The notes under the pieces: generated by a model | Databases searched by the model: none | Told to the model about the DNA's origin: nothing | Seen by the model: only the letters and a program-made list of their open reading frames with translations | Part shown: positions 1-7,717 of the stretch, piece by piece | How the letters are laid out: every line of letters starts with the position of its first letter | Numbering within the stretch: the stretch's first letter is position 1 | Assembly: GCA_027306755.1 (NCBI GenBank) | Contig: DAHUZE010000095.1 | Location: 1 to 42,356, forward strand | Reading direction: 5' to 3' | DNA from: Acidimicrobiaceae bacterium | GTDB taxonomy: Bacteria > Actinomycetota > Acidimicrobiia > Acidimicrobiales > RAAP-2 | DNA length: 42,356 nt | Position numbers and translations under genes: made by a program

Positions 1-97
1 CGTCCTTGCCGAGTTACGTAGACACTCCCTGATCAACCTTCTCCAGGCCACTCCCGGGGCATCGAACCCGGGGAGAGCAGCCCTGCGCCATCGTGCC

Positions 98-136
98 GGG
101 TACTGGTGCCGTACCCTGGTTACGACGACAATGTAG
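98..136 (+). promoter_or_regulatory. Possible operator region of the blaI-type gene
   Basis: The leader just before the BlaI-type repressor has an inverted repeat GGGTAC-N7-GTACCC (98-116). It is followed by an imperfect dyad CGACAATGTAG (126-136) with the ACA/TGT half-site character of BlaI/MecI operators. The second dyad abuts the ribosome binding site (GGAG then GAGG before the ATG at 146), so a bound repressor could block its own expression. BlaI-family autoregulation is well known; the specific site here is inferred. Confidence 0.27.
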
Positions 137-145
137 GAGAAGAGG

Positions 146-526
146 ATGGCGAGACGGCTAATCGCAGGCCGCCGGGTGGGCGACCTGGAAAGCGAGGTCC
201 TGGAGCAGCTTTGGCAGGCGGCCGACTGGCTGAGCGGCCGGGAGTTGTGGGAGCGACTGGGCGACGAGTCGCGTGCGTACACCACGGTGATGACGATTCT
301 GTCCCGCCTCGTCGACAAGGGACTGGTGGAGCGGGTCGAGCGGGGCCGTGGCCACGTGTACCGAGCGGCGGGCGACCCTGACGAGCTGACCGCTCAGGCG
401 ATCAGCTCACTCCTGGCGGCGACCGCCGATCCCAGCGCAGCGTTGGCGCACTTCGTGGATGGCCTCGACGATCCCAAGCTGGTCGCAGAGCTAGCCGCGC
501 TCCTCGAGCGAGTACGCCAGTCGTGA
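146..526 (+). CDS. BlaI/MecI/CopY-family transcriptional repressor
   Basis: A 126-aa winged-helix repressor of the Penicillinase_R family. The N-terminal half reads as BlaI: GDLESEVLEQLW, then the recognition segment around YTTVMTILSRLVDKGLVER and the wing GRGHVYRA. The C-terminal third is the helical dimerisation part. Length is normal for the family. The stop overlaps the GTG start of the M56 peptidase by 4 nt (GTGA), the usual BlaI/BlaR1-type operon. In such pairs the membrane peptidase senses a signal and triggers loss of repressor binding. Because the partner here is truncated, the repressor may be orphaned. What it controls beyond its own operon cannot be told; no beta-lactamase gene is visible nearby. 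Confidence 0.9.
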   Translation: MARRLIAGRRVGDLESEVLEQLWQAADWLSGRELWERLGDESRAYTTVMTILSRLVDKGLVERVERGRGHVYRAAGDPDELTAQAISSLLAATADPSAALAHFVDGLDDPKLVAELAALLERVRQS

Positions 527-1107
527 CGACAGCAGCAGTCGGGCTGGGTCTTCTCGGTTTGCTGGTGCTTCTGCCTGTCTTGGTCGGCGAGCGGAGAGGG
601 GTATCCCCGCGGGTGACGGCGACCGCCCATCTTGTTGGCCTGGTCGGGTGGGGGCTTCTTCCGGCCGTGTGGTTGGCCTGCCTGGGTAGCTCTATCGGGG
701 CGTCGCTGGCCGGCATCCAGGTGGCGGGCGGTGGCTGCCTGTTCGGGCTTCGAGAGGGTCAGTGGCAGCTGGCGGGTTACCTTCCCGCCGCGATAGCGAT
801 GGGACTGCTGGTCTGGCATGCCGGCCGGTTGGTGGTCGCGGCCCGGCGAGCGGAGCTGCGCGGTGTGGCGATGGCGGGCTCGATTCGCCGTGAGGTGAGC
901 GGCGGAGCCGGCGTGTGGGTGGTGCCCTCGACCCAGCCGGCTGCGTACGCGGGAGGCTTGTTGCGGCCCCGTGCTGTGGTGACGACGGGGTTGTTGGCCC
1001 CGCTCGACGAGGCGGAGCGGCGGGCGGTGTGCGAGCACGAAGGGGCGCATGTCCGCTTGGGCCACCCGCGGGTGCTGGTGCTCGGCGGGGCGGTGGCTGC
1101 CGCCTAA
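523..1107 (+). pseudogene. Truncated M56 (BlaR1-like) membrane metallopeptidase
   Basis: The GTG start overlaps the blaI stop. The 194 residues contain hydrophobic segments near residues 5-20, 27-52 and 80-108, and the zinc peptidase motif HEGAH at residues 172-176. Family members in actinobacteria run to about 300 aa and continue after HExxH with a second zinc ligand region and further membrane helices. Here the frame ends about 18 residues after the motif, in GGAVAAA, where homologues go on. The sequence after the stop belongs to an unrelated relic on the other strand, so the gene was cut by a rearrangement at about 1105-1118. A working peptidase is unlikely without the missing glutamate region. 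The family call is firm; loss of function is inferred. Confidence 0.72.
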
Positions 1108-1117
1108 AGCAATGGGA

Positions 1118-1820
1118 CCCGGTCGCATGGCGGCGAGCGAGGGCAGGATCACCCCGAGCTGCCGGCCCGCGCCGTAGCCGATCCACTTCCACGCCACGGG
1201 CCGCTCACGCTCCGCGTGGCCTCACGCCGCATCCAAGATCGAGTGGAAGGTGGCGCCGTTCTCGACCACCAGGATCCCTCGTCCGGTCGCACTATGGACC
1301 TCGGCGACCGCCATGGGCGGCGGCGCATCCCGGACGGCGAGGGCGCGGAGCAGGTCGGGTCGTCGGGGCTTGAACGGGCCATCGAGAAGCTTCCCTAAAA
1401 AGCCTTGTCGTCGCCGGTGATCTCCAACGAGCGTTCCCGCACAGGCACGACTGCGACGCCGTCGCCGTGGCGGGCCAACCAGCGGTTGACGGCGACGACG
1501 TGACCGTAGGTCTCCTCGTTGGGCCAGCGCCAGGTGGCGCACCAGGCCATGAGCGGCAGCCACGGATGCGACCGCGCCGGTGGGGGCGGAGGCGGCTGCG
1601 CGACCCGGCGGATCAGATAGGACTTGGCCAGCGGATCCCGCTGGAGGGGAGCGAGGGCTTTCGACGGCTCCAAAGTCCCGTCTGCGACGAGGACGTCGAT
1701 GGCTTCCTTCAAGCGGGCAAAGCGCCCGGCCGAGATCGCCCGGGCCTTTTGGTAACCTTGGTCGTCCGGGGACAATACGCATTGTGCTCCAACCCGCTTG
1801 CGTACCTGCATCGTATTCAA
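1118..1820 (-). pseudogene. Relic of a JetD-like (DUF3322/DUF2220) Wadjet nuclease-subunit gene
   Basis: Three minus-strand reading frames join into one protein-like sequence. The first (1820 to about 1395) has VVPVRERSLEITGDDKAF, like the RSLEIFGDEK segment of DUF3322. After a one-base shift at a five-T run (about 1396-1400) it continues LGKLLDG to RGILVVENGATFHSILDAA, the DUF2220-type VVEN motif. A second shift near 1220-1225 leads into VAWKWIGYGAGRQLGVILPS. The C-terminal Toprim-like part and a real N-terminus are missing, so roughly 230 of about 390 residues remain. JetD is the DNA-cleaving subunit of Wadjet plasmid-defence systems; no jetABC remains here. Assignment is by motif recognition only and could be a JetD-like stand-alone protein. 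Confidence 0.55.
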
Positions 1821-2341
1821 CTTGCAGTGGCGACGGCGTCGATCAGGAGAGCGACGCTGTTGCCGACTCTGCCTCTTTTACCTGTGATACCAAACTGCCG
1901 GCGGTCGAGTTGTGCAGCGGCCGAGATTCGCGCGATCCCGCCCTCAGTCTGGGTGGTGCTGGCGGCGAACTCGACCTCACGTGTCAGCCCGTGAATGGTG
2001 AGATCCCCAGTGATGACCCAGCTGTTACCGCCACCCCGGACGAAGCTCGATCTGAAGATGATGTTGGGGTAGGACTCCGCATCGAGTAACGCTGCGGAGA
2101 TCACATCCGCATCGCGCGAGGCGTTCCCCGACTCGAAGGTGCTGGCATCGACGGTTGCCGTAACAGAGCACGCCCCAGGATCCGCGCCGACCACAACCTC
2201 GCCGGCTATCAGGCGGAACCGGCCAGTGACAGACAAGAGCCCGAACATGGCTCTCGTTCGGGTGCTAACACAGGTCTGGTGCGGGTCAAGGACCCATCGG
2301 CCTGCAGTCGGCAGCGGTAGAGTTTTCGTTGATCCGCTCAT
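1817..2341 (-). CDS. YceI-family lipid-binding-like protein
   Basis: A 174-aa YceI/lipocalin-like protein. Hallmarks are GRWVLDPHQTCVSTRTRAMFG at the N-terminus, then VDASTFESGNASRDADVIS, ESYPNIIFRSS, the GDLTIHGLTREVEF strand pair and a C-terminal FGITGKRG. No signal peptide is visible, so it is probably cytoplasmic. The ATG at 2341 was chosen because GGAAGG lies 7 nt upstream; a longer frame to 2458 would begin inside the conserved operator-like element. YceI proteins bind isoprenoid or amphiphilic ligands; the ligand here is unknown. Its upstream region shares a 60-bp element with the nearby ABC exporter, so it is probably part of the same DesR-type regulon. The stop overlaps the start of the JetD-like relic. 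Confidence 0.88.
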   Translation of the reverse strand: MSGSTKTLPLPTAGRWVLDPHQTCVSTRTRAMFGLLSVTGRFRLIAGEVVVGADPGACSVTATVDASTFESGNASRDADVISAALLDAESYPNIIFRSSFVRGGGNSWVITGDLTIHGLTREVEFAASTTQTEGGIARISAAAQLDRRQFGITGKRGRVGNSVALLIDAVATAS

Positions 2342-2400
2342 GTCGGTTCCTTCCGGTGATGGTTGCATCTTGTAGTCGATACTCACCAGGCCATTGTCGC

Positions 2401-2460
2401 CATGGCAGCACCTTCGCGGTAGTGAGATCGTGCACGACTCATCTAAGACATTTGTCATGT
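2401..2460 (-). promoter_or_regulatory. Putative DesR-type operator/promoter upstream of yceI
   Basis: By eye this 60-bp block is identical at 48 of 60 positions to 6001-6060, upstream of the ABC exporter operon, and is in the same orientation. It contains the dyad AAGACA-TT-TGTCAT (2445-2458) and, toward the gene, an invariant GCGGTAGTGAGATCG on the plus strand. It lies 60 bp from the yceI start. Such ATGACA/TGTCAT dyads are typical of sites for DesR/LiaR-like response regulators. The adjacent response regulator (2539-3147) is the obvious candidate binder; this is inferred. Confidence 0.6.
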
Positions 2461-2538
2461 GTCGATGTCGGGAGTGTCAGATTGTTCCCGTCGTAGGGCA
2501 TGCGGGAGCGACCGGAGACCTCACCGGTAACCCCTTCA

Positions 2539-3147
2539 CTACAGCCATCCTCGTTCGTCCGCTATCCGGAGCGCATCTAGCCGGTTGCGGGCCGAGGTCT
2601 TGGCGATCGCGGTTGATAAATAGTTTCTGACAGTTCCTTGCGAGAGGTAAAGCCTGGCGGCGATCTCTGCAACGGTGGCGCCGGAACGCACGACCGCAAG
2701 CACATCGCGTTCACGGGCGGTGAGGGGGGAATCGCCTGCTGCGAGCGTGGCGGCCGCCAGATCCGGGTCAACGACCCGCTCTCCCATCATCACCCTTCGA
2801 ATGGCGGAGGCCAGCACCTCGGACGGGGCGTCCTTCACGACGAAGCCCGCAACGCCGGACTCCATGGCTCGGCGTAGGTAGCCGGCTCTACCGAAGGTCG
2901 TGAGGATGACAACCCGGCAGGTCGGCACCTGAGCTTTGAGCACCGCCGCAGCGGCCAGCCCGTCCAGTCCGGGCATCTCGATGTCGAGCAAGGCGATGTC
3001 GGGGTGGTGGGATCGGGCGGCGTCGACTACCTCGTCGCCGCGTCCCACTGAGGCGACGACGTCGAAGTCGGCCTCCAGGTCCAAGAGGGCACACAGGGCG
3101 CTGCGTACTAACTCTTGGTCGTCGGCGAGCAGGAGACGGATGGTCAT
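2539..3147 (-). CDS. DesR/NarL-family response regulator
   Basis: A 202-aa two-component response regulator. The receiver domain (about residues 1-118) has the acidic pair D9/D10, phospho-acceptor Asp55 in LLDIEMPG and the VVKDAP lysine. The LuxR-type helix-turn-helix (about 138-200) contains LTARERDVLAVVRSG and YLSQGTVRNYLSTAIAKT. The ATG overlaps the stop of the kinase gene by 4 nt, so the two are co-translated. It is the last gene of an exporter-permease-kinase-regulator operon, the layout of DesKR/YvfTU systems that control their own ABC transporter. Likely targets are the twin elements at 2401-2460 and 6001-6060. Confidence 0.93.
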   Translation of the reverse strand: MTIRLLLADDQELVRSALCALLDLEADFDVVASVGRGDEVVDAARSHHPDIALLDIEMPGLDGLAAAAVLKAQVPTCRVVILTTFGRAGYLRRAMESGVAGFVVKDAPSEVLASAIRRVMMGERVVDPDLAAATLAAGDSPLTARERDVLAVVRSGATVAEIAARLYLSQGTVRNYLSTAIAKTSARNRLDALRIADERGWL

Positions 3148-4304
3148 GTGAGCCCGTCAGACATGGGGCCGAGTTCCACGCGGAGCCGCCAGCCCTTGGG
3201 GGCGAGGGGCCCAGCTTCGACGATGGCGCCGGCTGCGGCGGCGCGCTCGCGGAGCCCGGCAAGCCCGTTGCCGGATGACGGACGGCCGCCGACGCCGTCG
3301 TCGCGGATCTCCACCGCCGAGTCCGTGAGCGTGACGGCGCAGGTGGTGGCCCGAGCGTGGCGGGCGACGTTGGTGAGACCCTCACGGACAGCCCACCCGA
3401 AGAGCTCTTGGTGGGCGGCCGCGACAACGTCGACAGCGGTAGGAAAGTCGGCCGCCACGCCCGACGCCCGCAGGAGCTCGCGGCCTCGGGCGAGCTCGCC
3501 GACGAGGGTCACCTGCCGGTAGCTCGACACGGCGGCACGCACCTCGGTGAGCGCACGGCGGGAAAGGTCTTCGACCTCGGCGATCTCGCGCGACGCTCTC
3601 TCAGGGTCGGTCTGACTGAGTCGACGCGCGAGACCTGCTTTCACCGTGATCGTGGTAAGGGAGTGGCCGAGCAGGTCGTGGAGATCGCGGGCGATCCGCG
3701 ACCGCTCACTCTCTCTCGAGAGCCGCGCCACCTCGGCTCTCGCCTCGGCCAGGGCCTGGTTGCTTCGCTGGAGCGCGACCACGCCGTAGGTCAAGATGGC
3801 GACGATCGGGATGGCCAGGGGGGCCACGTTGTCGAACGCCGCGGAGAGGCTGTCGTGCCACGACGGGATGGCGACGGGGATGAAGAGCGCGCAGAGGGCG
3901 AGGAGCACCACGCCCGGAGCCGCCTTAACCCCGAGTCGAATCACCATGATGACCGTGAGGTAAAGGCACATGACGAACCCAGGGGCCCGTGCGAAGGGTA
4001 GTTCAGCCACGAACGAAGCGAACATGAGCGAATACAGTGCCCAGAACCGCCACGACAGCCAGAATGGCGAGGTGGTCGGACCCCCGGACAAGATGATCGC
4101 GAGGTAGGAAGCGGCGAAGACACCGAGGATCACATAGCCGGCGGCTGCCCCTGATGAGTGCTGCGCCACCGCGACACCCACGAACACGAGGTACACGAGG
4201 AGCACGACGGGCAGAACGAGCGCACGCCATCCCGGGGTCCATCCTCGCTGGATGGTTGCCCTGGTGGCTTCGTCCGAACCGGTCGGTGCGATGCCCGAGT
4301 CCAC
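3144..4304 (-). CDS. DesK-type sensor histidine kinase (HisKA_3)
   Basis: A membrane sensor kinase of 386 aa from the GTG at 4304. About five or six hydrophobic segments lie between residues 27 and 178. A coiled linker leads to the HisKA_3 box RSRIARDLHDLLGHSL with phospho-acceptor His209. The C-terminal HATPase_c domain shows an N-box (REGLTNVARHARA) and a G1 box (IRDDGVGG). A longer open frame reaches 4412 but would run into the upstream permease gene, and its extra 36 residues look non-coding, so GTG 4304 was preferred despite a weak ribosome binding site. DesK-type kinases usually sense membrane state or membrane-active compounds through the helices; the signal here is unknown. Confidence 0.9.
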   Translation of the reverse strand: MDSGIAPTGSDEATRATIQRGWTPGWRALVLPVVLLVYLVFVGVAVAQHSSGAAAGYVILGVFAASYLAIILSGGPTTSPFWLSWRFWALYSLMFASFVAELPFARAPGFVMCLYLTVIMVIRLGVKAAPGVVLLALCALFIPVAIPSWHDSLSAAFDNVAPLAIPIVAILTYGVVALQRSNQALAEARAEVARLSRESERSRIARDLHDLLGHSLTTITVKAGLARRLSQTDPERASREIAEVEDLSRRALTEVRAAVSSYRQVTLVGELARGRELLRASGVAADFPTAVDVVAAAHQELFGWAVREGLTNVARHARATTCAVTLTDSAVEIRDDGVGGRPSSGNGLAGLRERAAAAGAIVEAGPLAPKGWRLRVELGPMSDGLT

Positions 4305-4330
4305 GTTCCCGAGCGTACGCCGCTTATTGT

Positions 4331-5059
4331 TCAGGCCCGAGCGGAGTCGCGCCGGTTGGCGAGCGACGCGAGGAAGGCGAGCGCCACGGTCCACGCCGCG
4401 ACGACGATCCATCCTTGCAGCGGCCAGTCGCCGCTCGCTAGCGCAGCCTTCCCGGCGTGGGCGAGCCAGAAGGAGGGAAGGAGCTTCGTCAAGGCGAGCA
4501 TTACGCCGCTGCCGAAGAACGAGCCGAGGGCCCCGCCCAAGAGTGCGAAGAGCACGACGACTCCGCCAACGGCGGGCGCCAGGGCGTCACACGAGACGAC
4601 GTGGCCGAGGACGAGGCCCATCAGGATGAACGGCGCCAGTCCGACGAGGAGAAGGCCGGTGATCTCGAACCACTGGCGTAGGTCGAGATGGACCCCGAGC
4701 GTGACCCCGGCGAGGAACAGCAGGACGAGGGCGGGCAGGGCAACGAGATACGCGGCGAGGACCTTGGCACCCATCTCGGCTCGAGCGCGCAGCGGGGTGA
4801 TGCGCAGGTGGCGAGTCCAGCCGTAGGCACGGTCGATGGCGATGTGCCCGCCCGTGGACACGGTGGCGAACATCGCGCCGTAGGCGGCCATGCCGACCAT
4901 AAAATACAGCGGGAAGGAGATACCAGAAGTGGTGGTATGGCGGTTCGCCCCGGCGATCGAGTAGTAGAGGACGAGCGGGAGCGCCAAGGTGACCGCGAGA
5001 GAGCGGGGATTTCGGAACGTGCGGACAATCTCGTATCGCACGTGGGTGGTGACCATCAC
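4331..5059 (-). CDS. ABC-2 type exporter permease
   Basis: A 242-aa integral membrane protein with about six hydrophobic segments: LALPLVLYYSIAG, the MVGMAAYGAMFATVS region, YLVALPALVLLFLAGV, a fourth around LLLVGLAPFILMGLVLGHVV, then VVVLFALLGGALG and a final helix near WIVVAAWTVALAFLAS. This is the ABC-2 permease fold found in small drug or lipid exporters. The GTG start at 5059 overlaps the stop of the ATPase gene, and a strong AAGGAGG sits 7 nt ahead, inside the ATPase 3' end, so translation is coupled. It would form a homodimer with two copies of the ATPase. The substrate cannot be deduced; linkage to a DesK/DesR pair suggests export of a membrane-active compound. Confidence 0.88.
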   Translation of the reverse strand: MMVTTHVRYEIVRTFRNPRSLAVTLALPLVLYYSIAGANRHTTTSGISFPLYFMVGMAAYGAMFATVSTGGHIAIDRAYGWTRHLRITPLRARAEMGAKVLAAYLVALPALVLLFLAGVTLGVHLDLRQWFEITGLLLVGLAPFILMGLVLGHVVSCDALAPAVGGVVVLFALLGGALGSFFGSGVMLALTKLLPSFWLAHAGKAALASGDWPLQGWIVVAAWTVALAFLASLANRRDSARA

Positions 5060-5985
5060 TGACTTACCTCCTTGGCCCGACGACCATTCTTGGTGGTCAA
5101 CTCGAGGAACGCCTCCTCGAGCGATCCGCCTCCGGCCTCGACGTTGCGCACCTCCGGGAACTTCATGAACAGCGCGGCGAGCGCGCGGTCAGCGTCGGAG
5201 CACGATAAGACGACCGCGTCACCGTGTCGCTCGGCCGCCACGACCCCCGTCAAGGAGCGGAGGGACTCGACCTCGACGTGGGAAAGCGTTGCCCGTATCG
5301 AGCGCACCCCGGCCCTGCTCTTGATCTCGGTGGCCGAGCCATCGGCGACGATCCGGCCGTGGGCGATGAGCACAATCCGATCGGCGACGGCGTCCGCTTC
5401 CTCCAAGTAGTGGGTGGCGAAGATGATCGTCTTGCCCTGTGCGGCGACGCCTCGCATCACCTGCCAACACTCGCGGCGACCCTCAACATCGATGCCGGCA
5501 GTCGGCTCGTCCAGCACAAGCAGATCCGCATTGCCGACCAGTGCGGCAGCGAGCCGCACGCGCTGGGCCTGACCGCCCGAGAGCTTCTTGGTCCACCGCT
5601 CGGCGAGATGGTCCGCTCCAGTCATGCGGAGAACCTCGTCTACGCCAAGAGAGCGCGGATAGTACGACGCCACCAAGGTGACGTACTCGCGCACCTTCAA
5701 AAGGTCCGGTGGGAAACCGGCCTGGAGCATCCCGCTCACCCAGCCGGACCTCACCGCCGCGGCTGGGGATGCGCCGAACACCGACACGCTCCCGCGATCC
5801 GGGCGACAGAGCCCCAAGACCATGTCCATCATGGTCGATTTTCCGGAGCCGTTCGGCCCGAGCAAGGCCACGGTCTCCCCGGGGGCGATCGTTAGATCGA
5901 CGCCACTGACCGCCCGAACGGGCCCGTAGGACTTCGTAAGACCCACCGCGCTGACCCCGGCAACGTCCACCTCGAGAAGGTTCAT
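5056..5985 (-). CDS. ABC exporter ATP-binding protein
   Basis: A 309-aa ATPase of the drug-exporter (CcmA/DrrA-like) group. Visible motifs are Walker A GPNGSGKST (residues 43-51), the signature LSGGQAQRV, Walker B LLVLDEPTAGID and the H-loop ATHYLEEAD. The last 80 residues form the accessory C-terminal domain common in these exporters, ending near GGSLEEAFLELT. ATG 5985 was chosen because alignment with the family begins there; 22 more residues are open upstream to 6051 but lie in the operator-like element. It is the first gene of a four-gene operon (ATPase, permease, kinase, regulator) with 4-nt overlaps except before the kinase. Confidence 0.93.
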   Translation of the reverse strand: MNLLEVDVAGVSAVGLTKSYGPVRAVSGVDLTIAPGETVALLGPNGSGKSTMMDMVLGLCRPDRGSVSVFGASPAAAVRSGWVSGMLQAGFPPDLLKVREYVTLVASYYPRSLGVDEVLRMTGADHLAERWTKKLSGGQAQRVRLAAALVGNADLLVLDEPTAGIDVEGRRECWQVMRGVAAQGKTIIFATHYLEEADAVADRIVLIAHGRIVADGSATEIKSRAGVRSIRATLSHVEVESLRSLTGVVAAERHGDAVVLSCSDADRALAALFMKFPEVRNVEAGGGSLEEAFLELTTKNGRRAKEVSQ

Positions 5986-6000
5986 AGAGCAATCGTGACC

Positions 6001-6060
6001 CATCGCAGCACCCACGCGGTAGTGAGATCGCTCACGACTAAACCATGACATTTGCCATCG
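6001..6060 (-). promoter_or_regulatory. Putative DesR-type operator/promoter of the ABC exporter operon
   Basis: This is the second copy of the 60-bp element described at 2401-2460. Here the dyad reads ATGACA-TT-TGCCAT (6045-6058). It is followed toward the operon by the same AGTGAGATCG block (6021-6030) and by GCAGCA/CGCGGT segments. The dyad lies about 60 bp from the ATPase start, the usual distance for an activator site just above a promoter. No clean -35/-10 pair could be picked out. Confidence 0.6.
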
Positions 6061-6261
6061 TCGGCCGCCCGCACCCCGCCTTGCCCAGTACGACGGCGAC
6101 GGGACAAGGTCGTACCGTCGATGACACAGCTGTCGCCGAAGACTCTTTGGACGGCCACGACGTCCTTGACGGCTGACATGTGAGAGCCGCTCGACCCATA
6201 GGTCTCTCGGAGGGTCTGTAACTACACCGTTCTAACTACCGGACAGCCCGGTGGTTCGTCG

Positions 6262-7173
6262 TCAGGTGTCCGAGCTGCCGAGGACCGTTGCCGCGATCCG
6301 CGCGAACGCAGCGACCTTCGGGGCGGCGTTGGCCGCGACCCATGCGAGCGCCGTTTGTGATGGCGGGAGGTCTGAGATCGGGACGCCGGTCACGCCCGGG
6401 TGAATGTGGTGGTTTAGGAACGAGGGCACGGTGGGGTGGACCTGCTTGCCGGCGGCGATGCTGAGCAGCATGTCTTCGATGCTGCGGTTTACGCGTCGCC
6501 GGTAGCGGCGACCGGACGGCGTGACCGGCGGGATCAGAGCGTCCATCATCTCGCGCGGGAACGCCGGCGCGTCGGAGACGACACGGTCTGCGAAGTCCTC
6601 CAGCGTCACGGACGGTCGCTGGGCGAGCGGATCAGTTGTGTTGAGCAGCAGCAGGCGCTGCTCCTCGGTGAGCACCGGGCCGATGGCGATATCGGGGTCC
6701 GAGATTGGCAGCCGAGTGGCGAGTATGTCGACCTCGCCGGCCCGGAGCACGTCGAGGTAGTTGCGGTCCAGGCCCAAACTGGCCAGCGTCACGATGGCGC
6801 CAGGATGGGCTGCCTCGAATGCCTCGACGATGGCGAGCAGATGTGAGCCGCCCAGCGACTCGGTGTACATGCCGATCCGCAGTGTCCCGGCGACGGCCGC
6901 CGTGGCGTGACGAGTCGCCTGGACGGCTTCATGAAGCCGCCGGAAAGGCTCAGCGGCAGCGTCGCGAAGCTGTTCTCCGGCTGGAGTCAGTCGCACGGAC
7001 CGACTGGTCCGCTCGAAGAGACGGCCGCCCACCCTGCCCTCCAGAGTTCGGATCGTCTGGCTCACGCGTGAAGGCGTGAGATGCAGCCGATCCGCAGTCC
7101 GACCGAAGTGCAACTCCTCGGCAAGCACCAAGAAGGTACGGATTTCCCGCAGCTCGACGCCAGAATCGATCAT
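6262..7173 (-). CDS. LysR-family transcriptional regulator
   Basis: A 303-aa regulator. The N-terminal winged helix (about residues 5-65) has the LysR signature: LREIRTFLVLAEELHFGRTA, then LHLTPSRVSQTIRTLEGRVG and LFERTSRSVRLTPAG. A linker helix leads to a two-lobed periplasmic-binding-protein-like effector domain (about 93-300), starting GTLRIGMYTE. It is transcribed away from the truncated haemoglobin gene, 71 bp apart, and a GAGGGA-N11-TCCCTC dyad lies between the two starts. The classic LysR arrangement suggests it controls the globin/monooxygenase pair and itself. The effector is unknown. Confidence 0.92.
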   Translation of the reverse strand: MIDSGVELREIRTFLVLAEELHFGRTADRLHLTPSRVSQTIRTLEGRVGGRLFERTSRSVRLTPAGEQLRDAAAEPFRRLHEAVQATRHATAAVAGTLRIGMYTESLGGSHLLAIVEAFEAAHPGAIVTLASLGLDRNYLDVLRAGEVDILATRLPISDPDIAIGPVLTEEQRLLLLNTTDPLAQRPSVTLEDFADRVVSDAPAFPREMMDALIPPVTPSGRRYRRRVNRSIEDMLLSIAAGKQVHPTVPSFLNHHIHPGVTGVPISDLPPSQTALAWVAANAAPKVAAFARIAATVLGSSDT

Positions 7174-7196
7174 GAAGTAAGGCTACACAGTCCGTT

Positions 7197-7219
7197 GAGG
7201 GATCGGCACTTGTTCCCTC
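7197..7219. promoter_or_regulatory. LysR-type dyad between the lysR and globin genes
   Basis: A perfect inverted repeat GAGGGA-N11-TCCCTC sits centrally in the 71-bp divergent intergenic region. The spacing of 11 matches the interrupted dyad form of LysR recognition sites, although the classic outer bases T and A are not in their usual place. It is a candidate operator for the neighbouring LysR protein. Confidence 0.45.
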
Positions 7220-7244
7220 GTCTCGCGGGGATCACACTCTCGGT

Positions 7245-7706
7245 ATGTCAACTCTGTACGAGCACGCCGGGCGCGAGCAGGGTCTGCACCGGCTGGAAGA
7301 CCTGTTCTACTCCAAGGTGCTCGCGGACTCGTTGTTGTCCCCGCTGTTCGGGAGAGGTCGGCCGCAGCACGTCGAGCACCTCACTTGGTTCACCGCCGAG
7401 TCCTTCGGTGGTCCGGAACGCTTCAGCAGCAAGCTGGGCTTCCGGCATCTGATCGACGTTCACCGGGGACTGCACATCACCGAGGAGCAGCGCTCTCGGT
7501 TCGTGGAGCTGTATCTTGTGGCACTCGACGAGGCAGGGATGCCGGACGACGAGCCGTTCCGCAAAGCCGTGCGAGACCACGTCGAGTTCGGCTCGGCCGT
7601 GGCGATGCAGAACTCAAATGCCACCACCGAAGACGAACTCCACCCCCTTCGGGAAGTCCCGCGATGGACGTGGGCGGGCAACCGCGACACAGCCAGCCAG
7701 ACGTAG
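7245..7706 (+). CDS. Group II truncated haemoglobin (TrHbO-like)
   Basis: A 153-aa globin of the 2-on-2 truncated class. The core covers residues 3-125: LHRLEDLFYSKVLADSLLSPLF is the A-B helix region with the early Phe-Tyr pair, HVEHLTWFTAESFGGP is the E region with the conserved WFTAESFGGP pattern, and LIDVHRGLHITEEQRSRF holds the proximal-His region, probably His73. The last 30 residues are a less conserved tail. Group II haemoglobins bind oxygen or handle nitric oxide and peroxide. It is divergent from a LysR regulator and 11 bp upstream of an ABM-domain gene, so globin and monooxygenase are probably co-expressed, perhaps in an oxidative or quinone-related response. Confidence 0.92.
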   Translation: MSTLYEHAGREQGLHRLEDLFYSKVLADSLLSPLFGRGRPQHVEHLTWFTAESFGGPERFSSKLGFRHLIDVHRGLHITEEQRSRFVELYLVALDEAGMPDDEPFRKAVRDHVEFGSAVAMQNSNATTEDELHPLREVPRWTWAGNRDTASQT

Positions 7707-7717
7707 AGCCCGCGACG

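Noticed and set aside
40..85. Stem-loop with GGTTCGA on the minus strand resembling a tRNA T arm
   Set aside because: Only three stem pairs fit around the loop, and no acceptor, anticodon or D arm matches on either side, so it is not a tRNA or tmRNA end.
5986..6179. Short minus-strand frame beginning MSAVKDVVAVQRVFGDSC
   Set aside because: No ribosome binding site and no family recognised; it runs through the operator-like element, so it is probably not a gene.
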